Source: Pigmentiphaga kullae (GTDB lineage Bacteria; Pseudomonadota; Gammaproteobacteria; Burkholderiales; Burkholderiaceae_B). Taken from it: DNA of 64,000 nt. Below the pieces are notes generated by a model. It saw only the letters and a program-made list of their open reading frames with translations. It did not search any database and was not told the origin of the DNA. The stretch spans positions 1,922,001 through 1,986,000 of the forward strand of contig NZ_SGXC01000001.1 of the NCBI RefSeq assembly GCF_004216695.1, given 5' to 3'. The translations under genes were made by a program, and so were the position numbers. Within the stretch, counting starts at the first letter, position 1, and each line of letters begins with the position of its first letter. This document shows, piece after piece, positions 51,545-59,220 of the stretch.

Positions 51545-52306
51545 GTGATTGCTTGGTTGCGCTTTATTGCCCACCTGCTGCGGTTCTCGCTGCGTTTCCT
51601 GCTCGTCACGTTGTGGGTGATATTCGGCCTCATCGTGCTGGCCACGGTGTTCCGGCGGTTCGAGGTGGCACAGCGCGACCGGATCAACAACTGGTGGTCC
51701 CGCTGGCTGCTGCGCTGGTGCGGCGTGCGGGTCTATGTCAGCGGCCATCCGCCCGTGGACGGCGCCGCCTTGCTGATCGCCAACCACGTGTCGTGGCTGG
51801 ACATCTACGCGCTCAGCAGCGTGCGCTGCACCATCTTCGTCGGCAAACAGGAACTGCGTTCCTGGCCGGTGCTGGGCTGGCTGATCGCCGGGGTCGGCAC
51901 GGTGTTCATCGAACGCGGCAACCGGCGCGCGCTGCATCACGTGGCCCAGGCCATGCGTGAACGGTTCGACCGGGGGCAATTGATCGGACTGTTCCCAGAG
52001 GGGACCACCTCCGATGGTTTCGATGTGCTGCCTTTCCACGCCGCCCTGTTCGAACCCGCGCGGCGTGCCGGCGTGCCGGTGCTGCCGGTGGCGCTGCGCT
52101 ATCTCCATCATGGCGCGCGCAGCACCTTGCCTTCCTATGTGGGCGAGGAAACGCTGATGGGCAATGCCTGGCGGGTACTGGGCTCGACCGGCGTGGCGGT
52201 GCAGGTCGTCTACCTGCCGCCCATCACGGCCGAGAACGGCGACGAGGACCACCGCCATGCGATGGCGGCGCGGGTGCGGGAAGCCATACGGGCCGAGGTG
52301 CGCTAG
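51545..52306 (+). CDS. plsC: 1-acyl-sn-glycerol-3-phosphate acyltransferase
   Basis: A 253-residue membrane-associated acyltransferase that makes phosphatidic acid from lysophosphatidic acid. The N-terminal hydrophobic segment is 'FSLRFLLVTLWVIFGLIVLA'. Motif I is 'LIANHVSWLDIYAL' (catalytic HX4D), motif II 'GWLIAGVGTVFIERGN', and motif III 'LIGLFPEGTTSDG'; motif IV is 'PVLPVALRY'. The start is a GTG with GGAG 8 nt upstream. It lies at the end of the pyr operon as in related genomes. Confidence 0.93.
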   Translation: MIAWLRFIAHLLRFSLRFLLVTLWVIFGLIVLATVFRRFEVAQRDRINNWWSRWLLRWCGVRVYVSGHPPVDGAALLIANHVSWLDIYALSSVRCTIFVGKQELRSWPVLGWLIAGVGTVFIERGNRRALHHVAQAMRERFDRGQLIGLFPEGTTSDGFDVLPFHAALFEPARRAGVPVLPVALRYLHHGARSTLPSYVGEETLMGNAWRVLGSTGVAVQVVYLPPITAENGDEDHRHAMAARVREAIRAEVR

Positions 52307-52388
52307 GCGGATTGAATACGTCCCCTAGCTTGCCGATGGCCCTGCGTTGCGTTAATGTATTGCAAATGCGATGCATTTGGGGGTTGCC

Positions 52389-52667
52389 ATGAAAACCGCC
52401 ACGCTTCCCCCCCTGCGGGTAGAGCCGGAACTGCGCGAGGCTGCTGAAAGAGTCCTCGAAGCCGGGGAGAGTTTGTCCAGCTTTGTCGAGCAGGCTGTTC
52501 GTTCGGCTGTATCGCGCCGCGAGGCGCAGGCTGCTTTCCTGGCCCGGGCCCTGGCCTCGCGTGACCGGGCGCGGGAGTCGGGGGACTACGCATCGTCGCA
52601 AGCCGTATTGGACAAGCTGCAGCAGCGCCTGGAGGCAGCGAAGGTCGACCGGCGCAAGCGGTCTTGA
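52389..52667 (+). CDS. Ribbon-helix-helix-type antitoxin
   Basis: A 92-residue antitoxin, paired with the ParE-like toxin by a 1-bp stop/start overlap (TGATG). The N-terminus 'ATLPPLRVEPELREAAERVLEAGESLSSFVEQAVRSAVSRRE' fits a beta-strand plus two helices of the RHH fold, followed by a charged C-terminal tail that would wrap the toxin. A GGGGG stretch lies 5-6 nt before the ATG. The exact family name is uncertain (YlcI/YnfO- or ParD-like). It presumably autorepresses its promoter. Confidence 0.75.
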   Translation: MKTATLPPLRVEPELREAAERVLEAGESLSSFVEQAVRSAVSRREAQAAFLARALASRDRARESGDYASSQAVLDKLQQRLEAAKVDRRKRS

Positions 52668-52972
52668 TGTACCGCGTTCGTTTCACGCGGGAAGCCGAGC
52701 AGGACCTTCTGCGGCTCTATGATTTTGTCCTGGAGAGGGATCCCGATGATCCGGGCCTGGCCGGCCAGGCCTTGGCCGCAATCCGGGATGGCGTCGAGAT
52801 TCTTGAGCGTTCGCCCTATACCTGCAGAAAAGCGACGCCGCATTCGCCCTACCTGCGCGAACTGCTGATTCCTTTCGGCGGTACGGGTTACGTAGCCCTG
52901 TTCGAGATCGATGGGCCTGATTCCGTCACCATCCTTGCCGTACGGCACCAGCGCGAAGACGACTATCACTGA
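52667..52972 (+). CDS. parE: ParE/RelE-superfamily toxin
   Basis: A 101-residue toxin of the ParE/RelE fold. It begins 'MYRVRFTREAEQDLLRLYDFVLERDP', which is typical of ParE plasmid-stabilisation toxins, and ends 'VTILAVRHQREDDYH', the conserved C-terminal 'VLAVRHQRE' strand. ParE poisons DNA gyrase whereas RelE cleaves mRNA; the N-terminal helix and 'RHxRE' ending favour ParE. It overlaps its antitoxin by one base and the convergent LysR gene by 7 bp. Confidence 0.85.
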   Translation: MYRVRFTREAEQDLLRLYDFVLERDPDDPGLAGQALAAIRDGVEILERSPYTCRKATPHSPYLRELLIPFGGTGYVALFEIDGPDSVTILAVRHQREDDYH

Positions 52973-53940
52973 GGCGCCGCCCGCCGCCGCGCGCGTTTGG
53001 CCGGAGCGGCGCCATCCTCGCCCGCCGTGGGCACCCGGAACAGCCTGTGCACCAGCGCCCGCACCCACTGCAGCGACGGATCGCGCGCAGTGCTGGCGTG
53101 CCACAGCAGGCGCACGTCGTAGGCGGGCGCATAGGGCAGGGTCCATACCTTGAATCCATAGCGCGGCTGGGCGTTGCGCGCATACGTCGTGGGGACGATG
53201 GCCAGCATGCGCGAGTTCATGACCATCTCGGGCAGCGCGCCGAAATGGCGTGCCCGCACGGCGATGCGGTCGTCGAGCTTCAGGCGCGTCAGCATTTCGC
53301 TGACGCTGTCGTGGAAGGTCGCCGTGGGCGAGGCCACCAGCAGCGATGCGCTCGCCAGTTCGGTGGGGCTGAGCGTCCTGCCCTTGTGTCCGGGCGTGGG
53401 CGTCCAGTCCGGCGAAGTGATCGCCACGTAGGGTTCGTGGAACAGCACGTCGGCCTGGATGCCGCGCTGCTTGGGATGCAGGATGCCCAGGCAGAAGTCG
53501 ATTTCGCGCGCTTCCAGGGCGGCGGCGACGTCGTTGGCGGGCACGGAAATGTTGGTCAGCCGGGAGTGCGGGGCTTCGGTGTGCAGCGCCGCGGCCAGGG
53601 TCGGCAGGAAGGTCATTTCGCCCAGGTCGGACATGGAGACCCGCCATTCGACGTGGCTGTGCTGGGGGTCGAAGGCTTCGCGTCCGGTCACCGCGGTTTC
53701 CAGGGCGCGCAGCTCGGCTGCGACGGTGGGCGCGATCTGTTCGCAGATGCGGGTGGGCACCAGCCCCTGGGGAGTGCGCAGGAAGAGTTCGTCGTCGAAG
53801 AAGTAGCGCAGGCGGGCCAGGGCGTTGCTGGTGGCGGGTTGGGAGAGGGAGAGGAGTTTGCCGGCGGCGGTGACGGAGCGGGTTTGGTGGATGGAGACCA
53901 GGACGCGTAGGAGGTTCAGGTCTAGTTGGCGGAAGTTCAT
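52966..53940 (-). CDS. LysR family regulator (NodD/LeuO-like)
   Basis: A 324-residue LysR-type regulator starting 'MNFRQLDLNLLRVLVSIHQTRSVTAAGKLLSLSQPATSNALARLRYFFDDELFLRT', the form common in the NodD/NahR/LeuO-like branch. The effector domain follows ('WRVSMSDLGEMTFLPTLAAALH'). It has an unusual basic, Ala-rich C-terminal tail. Upstream lies a 374-bp region with a giant palindrome, so its regulatory region is odd. No divergent partner is present; targets are unknown. Confidence 0.9.
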   Translation of the reverse strand: MNFRQLDLNLLRVLVSIHQTRSVTAAGKLLSLSQPATSNALARLRYFFDDELFLRTPQGLVPTRICEQIAPTVAAELRALETAVTGREAFDPQHSHVEWRVSMSDLGEMTFLPTLAAALHTEAPHSRLTNISVPANDVAAALEAREIDFCLGILHPKQRGIQADVLFHEPYVAITSPDWTPTPGHKGRTLSPTELASASLLVASPTATFHDSVSEMLTRLKLDDRIAVRARHFGALPEMVMNSRMLAIVPTTYARNAQPRYGFKVWTLPYAPAYDVRLLWHASTARDPSLQWVRALVHRLFRVPTAGEDGAAPAKRARRRAAPQ

Positions 53941-53961
53941 GATGGTTTGAGTTCTTGAGAC

Positions 53962-54193
53962 GGCCGGCGGCAGGGGCGCAGGCCATGGGGGCGCAGCGAA
54001 GCCGGTCCCGGCGTTGCCGGGACTTCCCGGTGGGTGGGCAGCCGGCGGGGCGGGCACAGAACTCGCGCGGGGACAGTCCCCCGGACTGTCCCTACTGCCG
54101 CGCTCAAACAGCTGCGCCCTTGCTTCCCCGCCGACTACCCACCCACCGGCGGCTCCGAATGCGCCCCCATGGCCTGCGCCCCTGCCGCCGGCC
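53962..54193. repeat. 232-bp giant palindrome with perfect 34-bp arms
   Basis: Arms 53962-53995 and 54160-54193 are perfectly complementary over 34 nt. Inside, CCGGTGGGTGGG (54027-54038) pairs with CCCACCCACCGG (54138-54149), and GGGACAGTCC / GGACTGTCCC (54070-54079, 54083-54092) forms a tip with a CCC loop. It lies in the 374-bp gap between the LysR start and the cytochrome c stop (373 bp, 53941-54313). No gene is seen in this gap. It could be a non-autonomous mobile element or a strong transcript-end structure. Confidence 0.85.
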
Positions 54194-54263
54194 TGCGCCA
54201 TCTGCCTGTGTGATGGTGGTGAGCGTCCTGGATGAGGGGCGGGCGGGTATCCGGGGGCCTTAT

Positions 54264-54282
54264 GGGGATTCTACGGAATATT
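54264..54282 (+). repeat. 19-bp direct repeat, copy 1 (other copy at 59107)
   Basis: GGATTCTACGGAATATTCA matches 16 of 19 bases of GGATACTACGGGGTATTCA at 59107-59125, and weaker similarity extends outward on the left. The copies bracket the three-gene Mo hydroxylase operon. Confidence 0.5.
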
Positions 54283-54287
54283 CAGCG

Positions 54288-54320
54288 AGCAAATGAAGGG
54301 GGCTTACCCCCTTTCATTTG
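54288..54320. terminator. Hairpin at the cytochrome c gene 3' end
   Basis: CAAATGAAGGGGG (54288-54300) pairs with CCCCCTTTCATTTG (54307-54320) with a one-base bulge and a short loop. It covers the stop codon of the minus-strand cytochrome gene and probably ends the operon; no U-tract follows. Confidence 0.5.
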
Positions 54321-55594
54321 CCCTCGCGCAGTGTCGCCACGTCGCCGGCGGTGACCTGGCCTTCGCGGGTGGACCAGGTGGTGCGCATGTAGTTGGTCAG
54401 TTGGGCGACCTCGTCGTCGGTCAGGCGGTGGGCGAAGCCGGGCATCTCGCCGATGCTGGTGCCGTCGGGCAGGCGCTGGGCGGGCAGGCCGTCCAGGATG
54501 GAGAGCAGCAGGTTGCGGGGGCTTTCCAGGCGGACGGTGCTGTTGGCGGCCAGGGGGGGCATGCCGGGTGGGTGGCCTTCGCCGTCGACGCCGTGGCAGG
54601 CGGCGCAGGTGTTCAGGTAGACGCGCCGGCCGGGGGAGGGGGCGGCGTTGTCGGGCTTGGCTTGCGGGGCGGGGGCGAGCCTGGGGGGCTGGTCGCCCAG
54701 CAGGAAGGCGGACATGGCCTTCAGATCGTCGTCGGTCAGGTATTGGGTGCTGTGCAGGATGACGGGGTACATCTCGTCGGCGGCGATGCCCTGGGGCGCG
54801 AGGCCGATGCGCAGGAAGCGTTGCAGGTCTTCCGGCGTCCAGCCGCGTTCGGCCAGGGCCTGCGGGGTCAGGGACGGCGCCTCGAAGCGGTTCAGGGTGT
54901 AGCCCTGCAGCCAGTCGCCGCGGTGCAGCTGGCCCAGCTTGCCGCGCGGCGTGTGGCATTCGCCGCAGTGGCCCAGCACGTTGGTCAGGTAGCGGCCGCG
55001 CACCCATTGCGCCGATTCGCCCTGCGAGGCGGCGGGCAGCGGGTCGTGGTCGACGAACAGCAGGTTCCAGCCCGTCATCAGCACGCGCAGATTGAGCGGG
55101 AAGGGGATCTCGGGCTTCTTGTTGGGCTGGGCGCTGGGCCGCACGTTCATCAGGTAGGCGTAGATCAGGTCGGCGTCGGCGCGCGGGATGTCGTGGTAGG
55201 CCGTGTACGGCATGGCGGGGTAGAGGTTGCGGCCGTGGGGGGCCTTGCCTTCGGTCAGGGCGCGATGGAATTCGTCGGCGGTCCAGCGGCCGATGCCGTG
55301 GTCGGGGTCGGGCGTGATGTTGGTGCCGTACAGCGTGCCGAAGGGCGTTTGCAGCGGGAAGCCGCCGGCGTAGGCGGCGCCGTCGGCGGTCTGGTGGCAG
55401 GCCGCGCAATCGGCGGCGCGGGCCAGGTAGCGGCCCAGCTGCAATTGTTCCTGCGTGGCCTGGACCCGCTGCGGCGCGCGGTCGGGCGGCGCGTCGCGGT
55501 TGCCCAGGATCGCCGCGGCGATGGCGGCGACGATCAGGACCAGGATGACGAGGGCGACGATGGGACCGCGTCGCCGGGGGGACGGGCGGGTCAT
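54314..55594 (-). CDS. Triheme cytochrome c subunit of Mo hydroxylase
   Basis: A 426-residue membrane-anchored cytochrome c with one N-terminal hydrophobic helix ('PIVALVILVLIVAAIAAAILG') and three CxxCH haem sites: 'CAACHQ' (about residue 63), 'CGECHT' (about 210) and 'CAACHG' (about 334). It resembles the cytochrome subunits of periplasmic alcohol, gluconate and aldehyde dehydrogenases and those attached to molybdenum hydroxylases. It lies 1 bp after the [2Fe-2S] subunit gene, so it is the last gene of that operon and should pass electrons from the Mo subunit to the respiratory chain. Confidence 0.9.
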   Translation of the reverse strand: MTRPSPRRRGPIVALVILVLIVAAIAAAILGNRDAPPDRAPQRVQATQEQLQLGRYLARAADCAACHQTADGAAYAGGFPLQTPFGTLYGTNITPDPDHGIGRWTADEFHRALTEGKAPHGRNLYPAMPYTAYHDIPRADADLIYAYLMNVRPSAQPNKKPEIPFPLNLRVLMTGWNLLFVDHDPLPAASQGESAQWVRGRYLTNVLGHCGECHTPRGKLGQLHRGDWLQGYTLNRFEAPSLTPQALAERGWTPEDLQRFLRIGLAPQGIAADEMYPVILHSTQYLTDDDLKAMSAFLLGDQPPRLAPAPQAKPDNAAPSPGRRVYLNTCAACHGVDGEGHPPGMPPLAANSTVRLESPRNLLLSILDGLPAQRLPDGTSIGEMPGFAHRLTDDEVAQLTNYMRTTWSTREGQVTAGDVATLREGK

Positions 55595-55595
55595 C

Positions 55596-56144
55596 TCAGC
55601 TCTCCTTGAGGACGAGGCCAGGGGTGGCGAGGATCACGGCCTTGGCCGCCTCGAAGTAGCGCACGTAGCCGGTACAGCGGCAGATGTGGCGGCCCAGGTG
55701 TTCGGTAATCGTTTCTTCCAGCTGGTCGGCGCGCACGGGGTGGGCCTTGAGCCGCTCCATCAGCGCGGTCGCGCCGATCACGAAGCCGGGCGTACAGTAG
55801 CCGCACTGGAAACTGTAGTGGTCCAGATAGGCCTGCTGGACGGGGGTGATGGCGATGATCTTCCGCTGGTCGTCGCGCTCGGCCAGGCCTTCTATAGTCC
55901 GGATGCGCTTGCCGTTGAAGTAGTGGGCGCCGGTGATGCAGGTGCGGATCTCCTCGGCGCCGCCGGGGCCGTCCAGCAGCACCGTACAGGCATGGCAGAC
56001 GCCGATGCCGCAGCCCAGACGCGAGCCGGTCAGGCCCAGATACTCGTGCAGGAAGTCGACCATCATTAAGGCGTCGGGCACGTCCATGGGCCCGACCTGC
56101 TTGCCGTTGATGGTCAGCGTCAGGGGCGAGGTCGTGATCGTCAT
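55596..56144 (-). CDS. [2Fe-2S]-binding subunit of Mo hydroxylase
   Basis: A 182-residue small subunit of the xanthine dehydrogenase family. The plant-type ferredoxin cluster is bound by 'GCGIGVCHACTVLL' plus a following Cys, and the C-terminal helical [2Fe-2S] domain has 'CGYCTPGFV' and 'HICRCTGYVRYFEAAKAV'. It lacks a signal peptide, so if the complex is periplasmic it must be carried by the twin-arginine signal of the Mo subunit. Its ATG overlaps the Mo subunit stop (ATGA). The electron path should run Mo-cofactor, two iron-sulfur clusters, then the cytochrome. Confidence 0.93.
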   Translation of the reverse strand: MTITTSPLTLTINGKQVGPMDVPDALMMVDFLHEYLGLTGSRLGCGIGVCHACTVLLDGPGGAEEIRTCITGAHYFNGKRIRTIEGLAERDDQRKIIAITPVQQAYLDHYSFQCGYCTPGFVIGATALMERLKAHPVRADQLEETITEHLGRHICRCTGYVRYFEAAKAVILATPGLVLKES

Positions 56145-58984
56145 GGTTCCAGGACCTCCCGTATTTTTTCCGGCGTGACCGGCAGGTCGGTGAAGCGGTG
56201 GCCGATGGCATGCGCGATGCCGTTCACGATGGCGGCGACGATGGGGATCATGACGACTTCCGCGATGCCCTTGGGGGGATCGGTGTCCGAGATGGGCGGC
56301 AGGATGTCGCCGGTCTGGCTCCAGACGGCCACGTCATGCGCGCGCGGCAGGTGATAGCGGTCGAAGTTCCAGGTGCCGTTGCCGGGGCCGTCCTCGTACA
56401 GCGGCAGGTACTCGTGCAGCGCGTGGCCGATGCCCATCGCGATGCCGCCCTGCAATTGCCCCGACACCAGTTCCTCGACCACCGGCTTGCCGCATTCCAG
56501 CACCGAGTGGTGCGACAGCAGCCGCACCTTGCCGCTGGTCGGGTTGACGGCCAGTTCGGCCAGGGCGGCGTTGGCGCTGTAGTAGGTGACGCCGGCGTTG
56601 TTGCGCTGGGCCGGCGGATAGAAGACGTTCGATCGCCTGATGACGTCGTAAGGCTGGGGCGAGCGGCTGCCGTCGCCGTAGCGCACGGCCAGGCCGTCCA
56701 GCGGCCGTCGGATCTTCTGGCCGCCCACGTCGAAGTCGGCCTCGGCCCACTGCCAGCGGTTGAAGGTATGGCCCACCGCGGCGGTCACGAAGTTCGATTC
56801 GTAGGCGGTCTTGACCAGGCGTTCGAGCGGCAGGGGTTCCAGCCCGTTCGCGGTCAGGCCGCGTTCGGTCCAGCGCGCGTCCTCGCGCCGCACCACCAGG
56901 GGCGCGGCCTGGCCGCCGCCGATGCCGCGGCTCCAGATCGCCATCGCGGCCGGCCACAGGCCGTGCTCGAACACGACGCGGGCCGTTTCCTTCGTGGCGT
57001 GCCCGAAGAAGTAGACCGAGTTGCTGGCGCTGGAAGGCGAAGCGTGGACCGGCGTCCACATCGGGTCGGCGGCCAGCCGGTCCTGCTCTTCCTGCTTGAC
57101 TGTATAGGTGTCGACGTTGCCGACCATGGGCAGGTCGGACCAGTCGGTGACCGCGGTGCGCACGTCGTCGGCGGGGCGGCCGAACCATTGCGCGCACATC
57201 ACGGCCTGCGAAGTGCTCATGCCGGTGCCGATCTCGACGCCCGTATGGTGCAGCTCGATGCGTCCCTCCGGTGTCAGCACCACGCGCACGAAGGCGGCCT
57301 CGCCGCCGGTGCCGAAGTCCTTCTGCACACAGCCGAAGCCCACGCCATAGCGCTCGTTCGGATGGGCCGCCTCGTAGTCCAGCTTGCGCTGCGCCCGTTC
57401 GGTCCACAGCGGGTGGCGGCGCGCGCGCTCGAGCACCTCGTCCACCCGCAGCGCGCCGCCGGCGATGGCGCCCTGGGTGTTCTTCATGCCCGACAGCAGC
57501 GCATTGCGGATGCGGAACTCGATCGGGTCGATGCCGAGTTCCCCGGCCATCTCGTCGATCATCATCTCGGTGGCGGCCATGCTTTGCAGCGTGCCGTAGC
57601 CGCGCGCCGAGCCGGCGTCGATGGCCCGGGTGGCCTCGGCCACGGCGATCAGGTCGTTCTTGGGGAAGTAATAGACCGACTGTGCGGCGGTGGCGGCCAC
57701 CATGACCACCGAGGGCGAGAAATTCGAACGCCCGCCGCCGTTGCCCGTGAAGGTGCCCTGGAAGGACTGGAGCTTGCCGGTCTTGCGGTCCACTGCCATC
57801 GTGTACTGCATGTCGAAGGCATGGCGCTTGAGCGAGGTCTGGAAATGCTCGAAGCGGTCGACCGCGAAGCGCACCGGATGGCCGTCGCCGTACAGCGCGG
57901 CGACCAGGCCGTAGAAAGGCACGTTGCAGTGGTCCTTGGAGCCGTACCCGACCGTGTAGCAGGGGTGCACGAACAGGTGTTCCAGCGGGAAACCGCTGTC
58001 GGCCACCATCTTGGCGGCGGCCTCGGCCACTTCCTGCGGCGACTGCGTGGCCAGCACCATGTGCAGCGATCGGGTGGCCGGGTCGTACCAGCAATTCGCG
58101 TTGTCCGGCTCGAGCGCGGCGGTGTCGATGGACTGCGTGGTGTAGCGGCGCTTCATCACCAGCCAGTCGGCGGGCGGCGAGGCCAGTTCCGCGCCGATCT
58201 GCTCGGCCGCGCGCATGCCGCGCGCATCCAGGCTGTCCTCGGGCTTGCTCGAAGGCCAGATCAGGGTCTTCTTTTCAGTGGGGAAGAGCGGGCTGTCTTT
58301 CAGGCTGGAGTAAGCATCCTCGTCGTCCGGCGAGGCGCCGCCCACGCGGACGTACCGGAACACGCCCCAGGGCTCGCGGTCGAGCGGCCCCGTGGCCGCG
58401 CCGTAGCGGATGACGTCCCGCGTGGCGCGCAGCCGTCCGCGGGCGAGCTGGTAGCGGGCGAAATCGTGGAAGATCAGGATGGCGACCGCGTGTCCCAGGT
58501 AGGCAGGCGTCTTGCCGGCGGGCAGCAGCATGTCGTCGCCGTAGAAGCTGGGGAAGGCCAGCCTGTCGCGGGCCAGGTCCTCGGCCGTGACCACGCGGTC
58601 GGGTTTGAGGTCGTCGCCCAGCGACCCCAGGTCGAAGCCTTCGTAGGTCCGGTCGGCCAGCGTGGCGCGAAGGATCAGCGCATGGGACTGCTGCCTGGGC
58701 CAGTGCGGCATGTCGGCGGCGCGGATGTCGCGCGCGAAGACCTTGCCGCCCACCACTTTCTCGTGGCCGTCGATGCGAAAGCGGGTGCGGCCGTCGGCCG
58801 GGTTCCACTGCGCGCCGCGTAGGATGCGTTCCTCGAACAGGGCGCCGAAGGCGGCGCTGTACAAGGGGGCTATCCACACCGTGACGCCGCCCACCGCGAT
58901 GGCCTTCAGGAAGCCGCGGCGGGACATGCCGGCGCCGGTGGCGTCCGCGCGGGCCGTCGGGTTCCAGCCAGGATCTTGCTTCAC
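56141..58984 (-). CDS. Molybdenum hydroxylase large subunit (xanthine dehydrogenase family), Tat motif
   Basis: A 947-residue Mo-cofactor subunit. A twin-arginine motif 'MSRRGFLKAIAVGG' at about residues 20-33 precedes a hydrophobic stretch, suggesting export. The Mo-binding parts include 'GYGTLQSMAATEMMIDEMAGELGIDP', 'GVEIGTGMSTSQAVMCAQ' and the active-site Glu in 'PPKGIAEVVMIP' near the end. It resembles IorB/NicB-type aldehyde or N-heteroaromatic hydroxylases. The GTG start has AAGGAG about 8 nt upstream. It is first of the operon with the 2Fe-2S and cytochrome c genes and divergent from iorA. The substrate could be an aldehyde, nicotinate or isoquinoline-like compound. Confidence 0.9.
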   Translation of the reverse strand: MKQDPGWNPTARADATGAGMSRRGFLKAIAVGGVTVWIAPLYSAAFGALFEERILRGAQWNPADGRTRFRIDGHEKVVGGKVFARDIRAADMPHWPRQQSHALILRATLADRTYEGFDLGSLGDDLKPDRVVTAEDLARDRLAFPSFYGDDMLLPAGKTPAYLGHAVAILIFHDFARYQLARGRLRATRDVIRYGAATGPLDREPWGVFRYVRVGGASPDDEDAYSSLKDSPLFPTEKKTLIWPSSKPEDSLDARGMRAAEQIGAELASPPADWLVMKRRYTTQSIDTAALEPDNANCWYDPATRSLHMVLATQSPQEVAEAAAKMVADSGFPLEHLFVHPCYTVGYGSKDHCNVPFYGLVAALYGDGHPVRFAVDRFEHFQTSLKRHAFDMQYTMAVDRKTGKLQSFQGTFTGNGGGRSNFSPSVVMVAATAAQSVYYFPKNDLIAVAEATRAIDAGSARGYGTLQSMAATEMMIDEMAGELGIDPIEFRIRNALLSGMKNTQGAIAGGALRVDEVLERARRHPLWTERAQRKLDYEAAHPNERYGVGFGCVQKDFGTGGEAAFVRVVLTPEGRIELHHTGVEIGTGMSTSQAVMCAQWFGRPADDVRTAVTDWSDLPMVGNVDTYTVKQEEQDRLAADPMWTPVHASPSSASNSVYFFGHATKETARVVFEHGLWPAAMAIWSRGIGGGQAAPLVVRREDARWTERGLTANGLEPLPLERLVKTAYESNFVTAAVGHTFNRWQWAEADFDVGGQKIRRPLDGLAVRYGDGSRSPQPYDVIRRSNVFYPPAQRNNAGVTYYSANAALAELAVNPTSGKVRLLSHHSVLECGKPVVEELVSGQLQGGIAMGIGHALHEYLPLYEDGPGNGTWNFDRYHLPRAHDVAVWSQTGDILPPISDTDPPKGIAEVVMIPIVAAIVNGIAHAIGHRFTDLPVTPEKIREVLEP

Positions 58985-59106
58985 AGCACGCTCCTTGCAG
59001 CAAAACCGCAAATGCCATGCTGGCAGCAAAGGATGGATTTATCAATACCGGAAAATGTAGGGAATCACGACACACCGGGCTCGGCATGCATGGATGATCT
59101 TTATAG

Positions 59107-59125
59107 GGATACTACGGGGTATTCA
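59107..59125 (+). promoter_or_regulatory. Dyad and direct repeat copy 2 in the divergent Mo hydroxylase/iorA region
   Basis: GGATACTACGGGGTATTCA contains the dyad ATAC-N6-GTAT. It lies 95 bp upstream of iorA and 123 bp from the Mo hydroxylase start, in an AT-rich part of the 236-bp divergent region, which otherwise holds no gene. A matching copy lies at 54264-54282. The ATAC/GTAT pattern would suit a GntR- or LysR-type regulator, not identified here. Confidence 0.4.
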
Positions 59126-59220
59126 CCAAACGAATGTGGAATATACGAATAAACCATTGGCCCGCGGTCCGGTGCAGGAGAAGAATGATGCGCTGACACC
59201 AGGCAGAGGAGAACGGGACC

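Noticed and set aside
49151-52258. 1035-codon open frame on the minus strand
   Set aside because: Antisense to pyrR end, pyrB, pyrC' and plsC; His/Gly/Arg-rich shadow frame with no domain.
56198-58822. 874-codon open frame on the plus strand
   Set aside because: Antisense to the Mo hydroxylase large subunit, whose cofactor motifs are clear.
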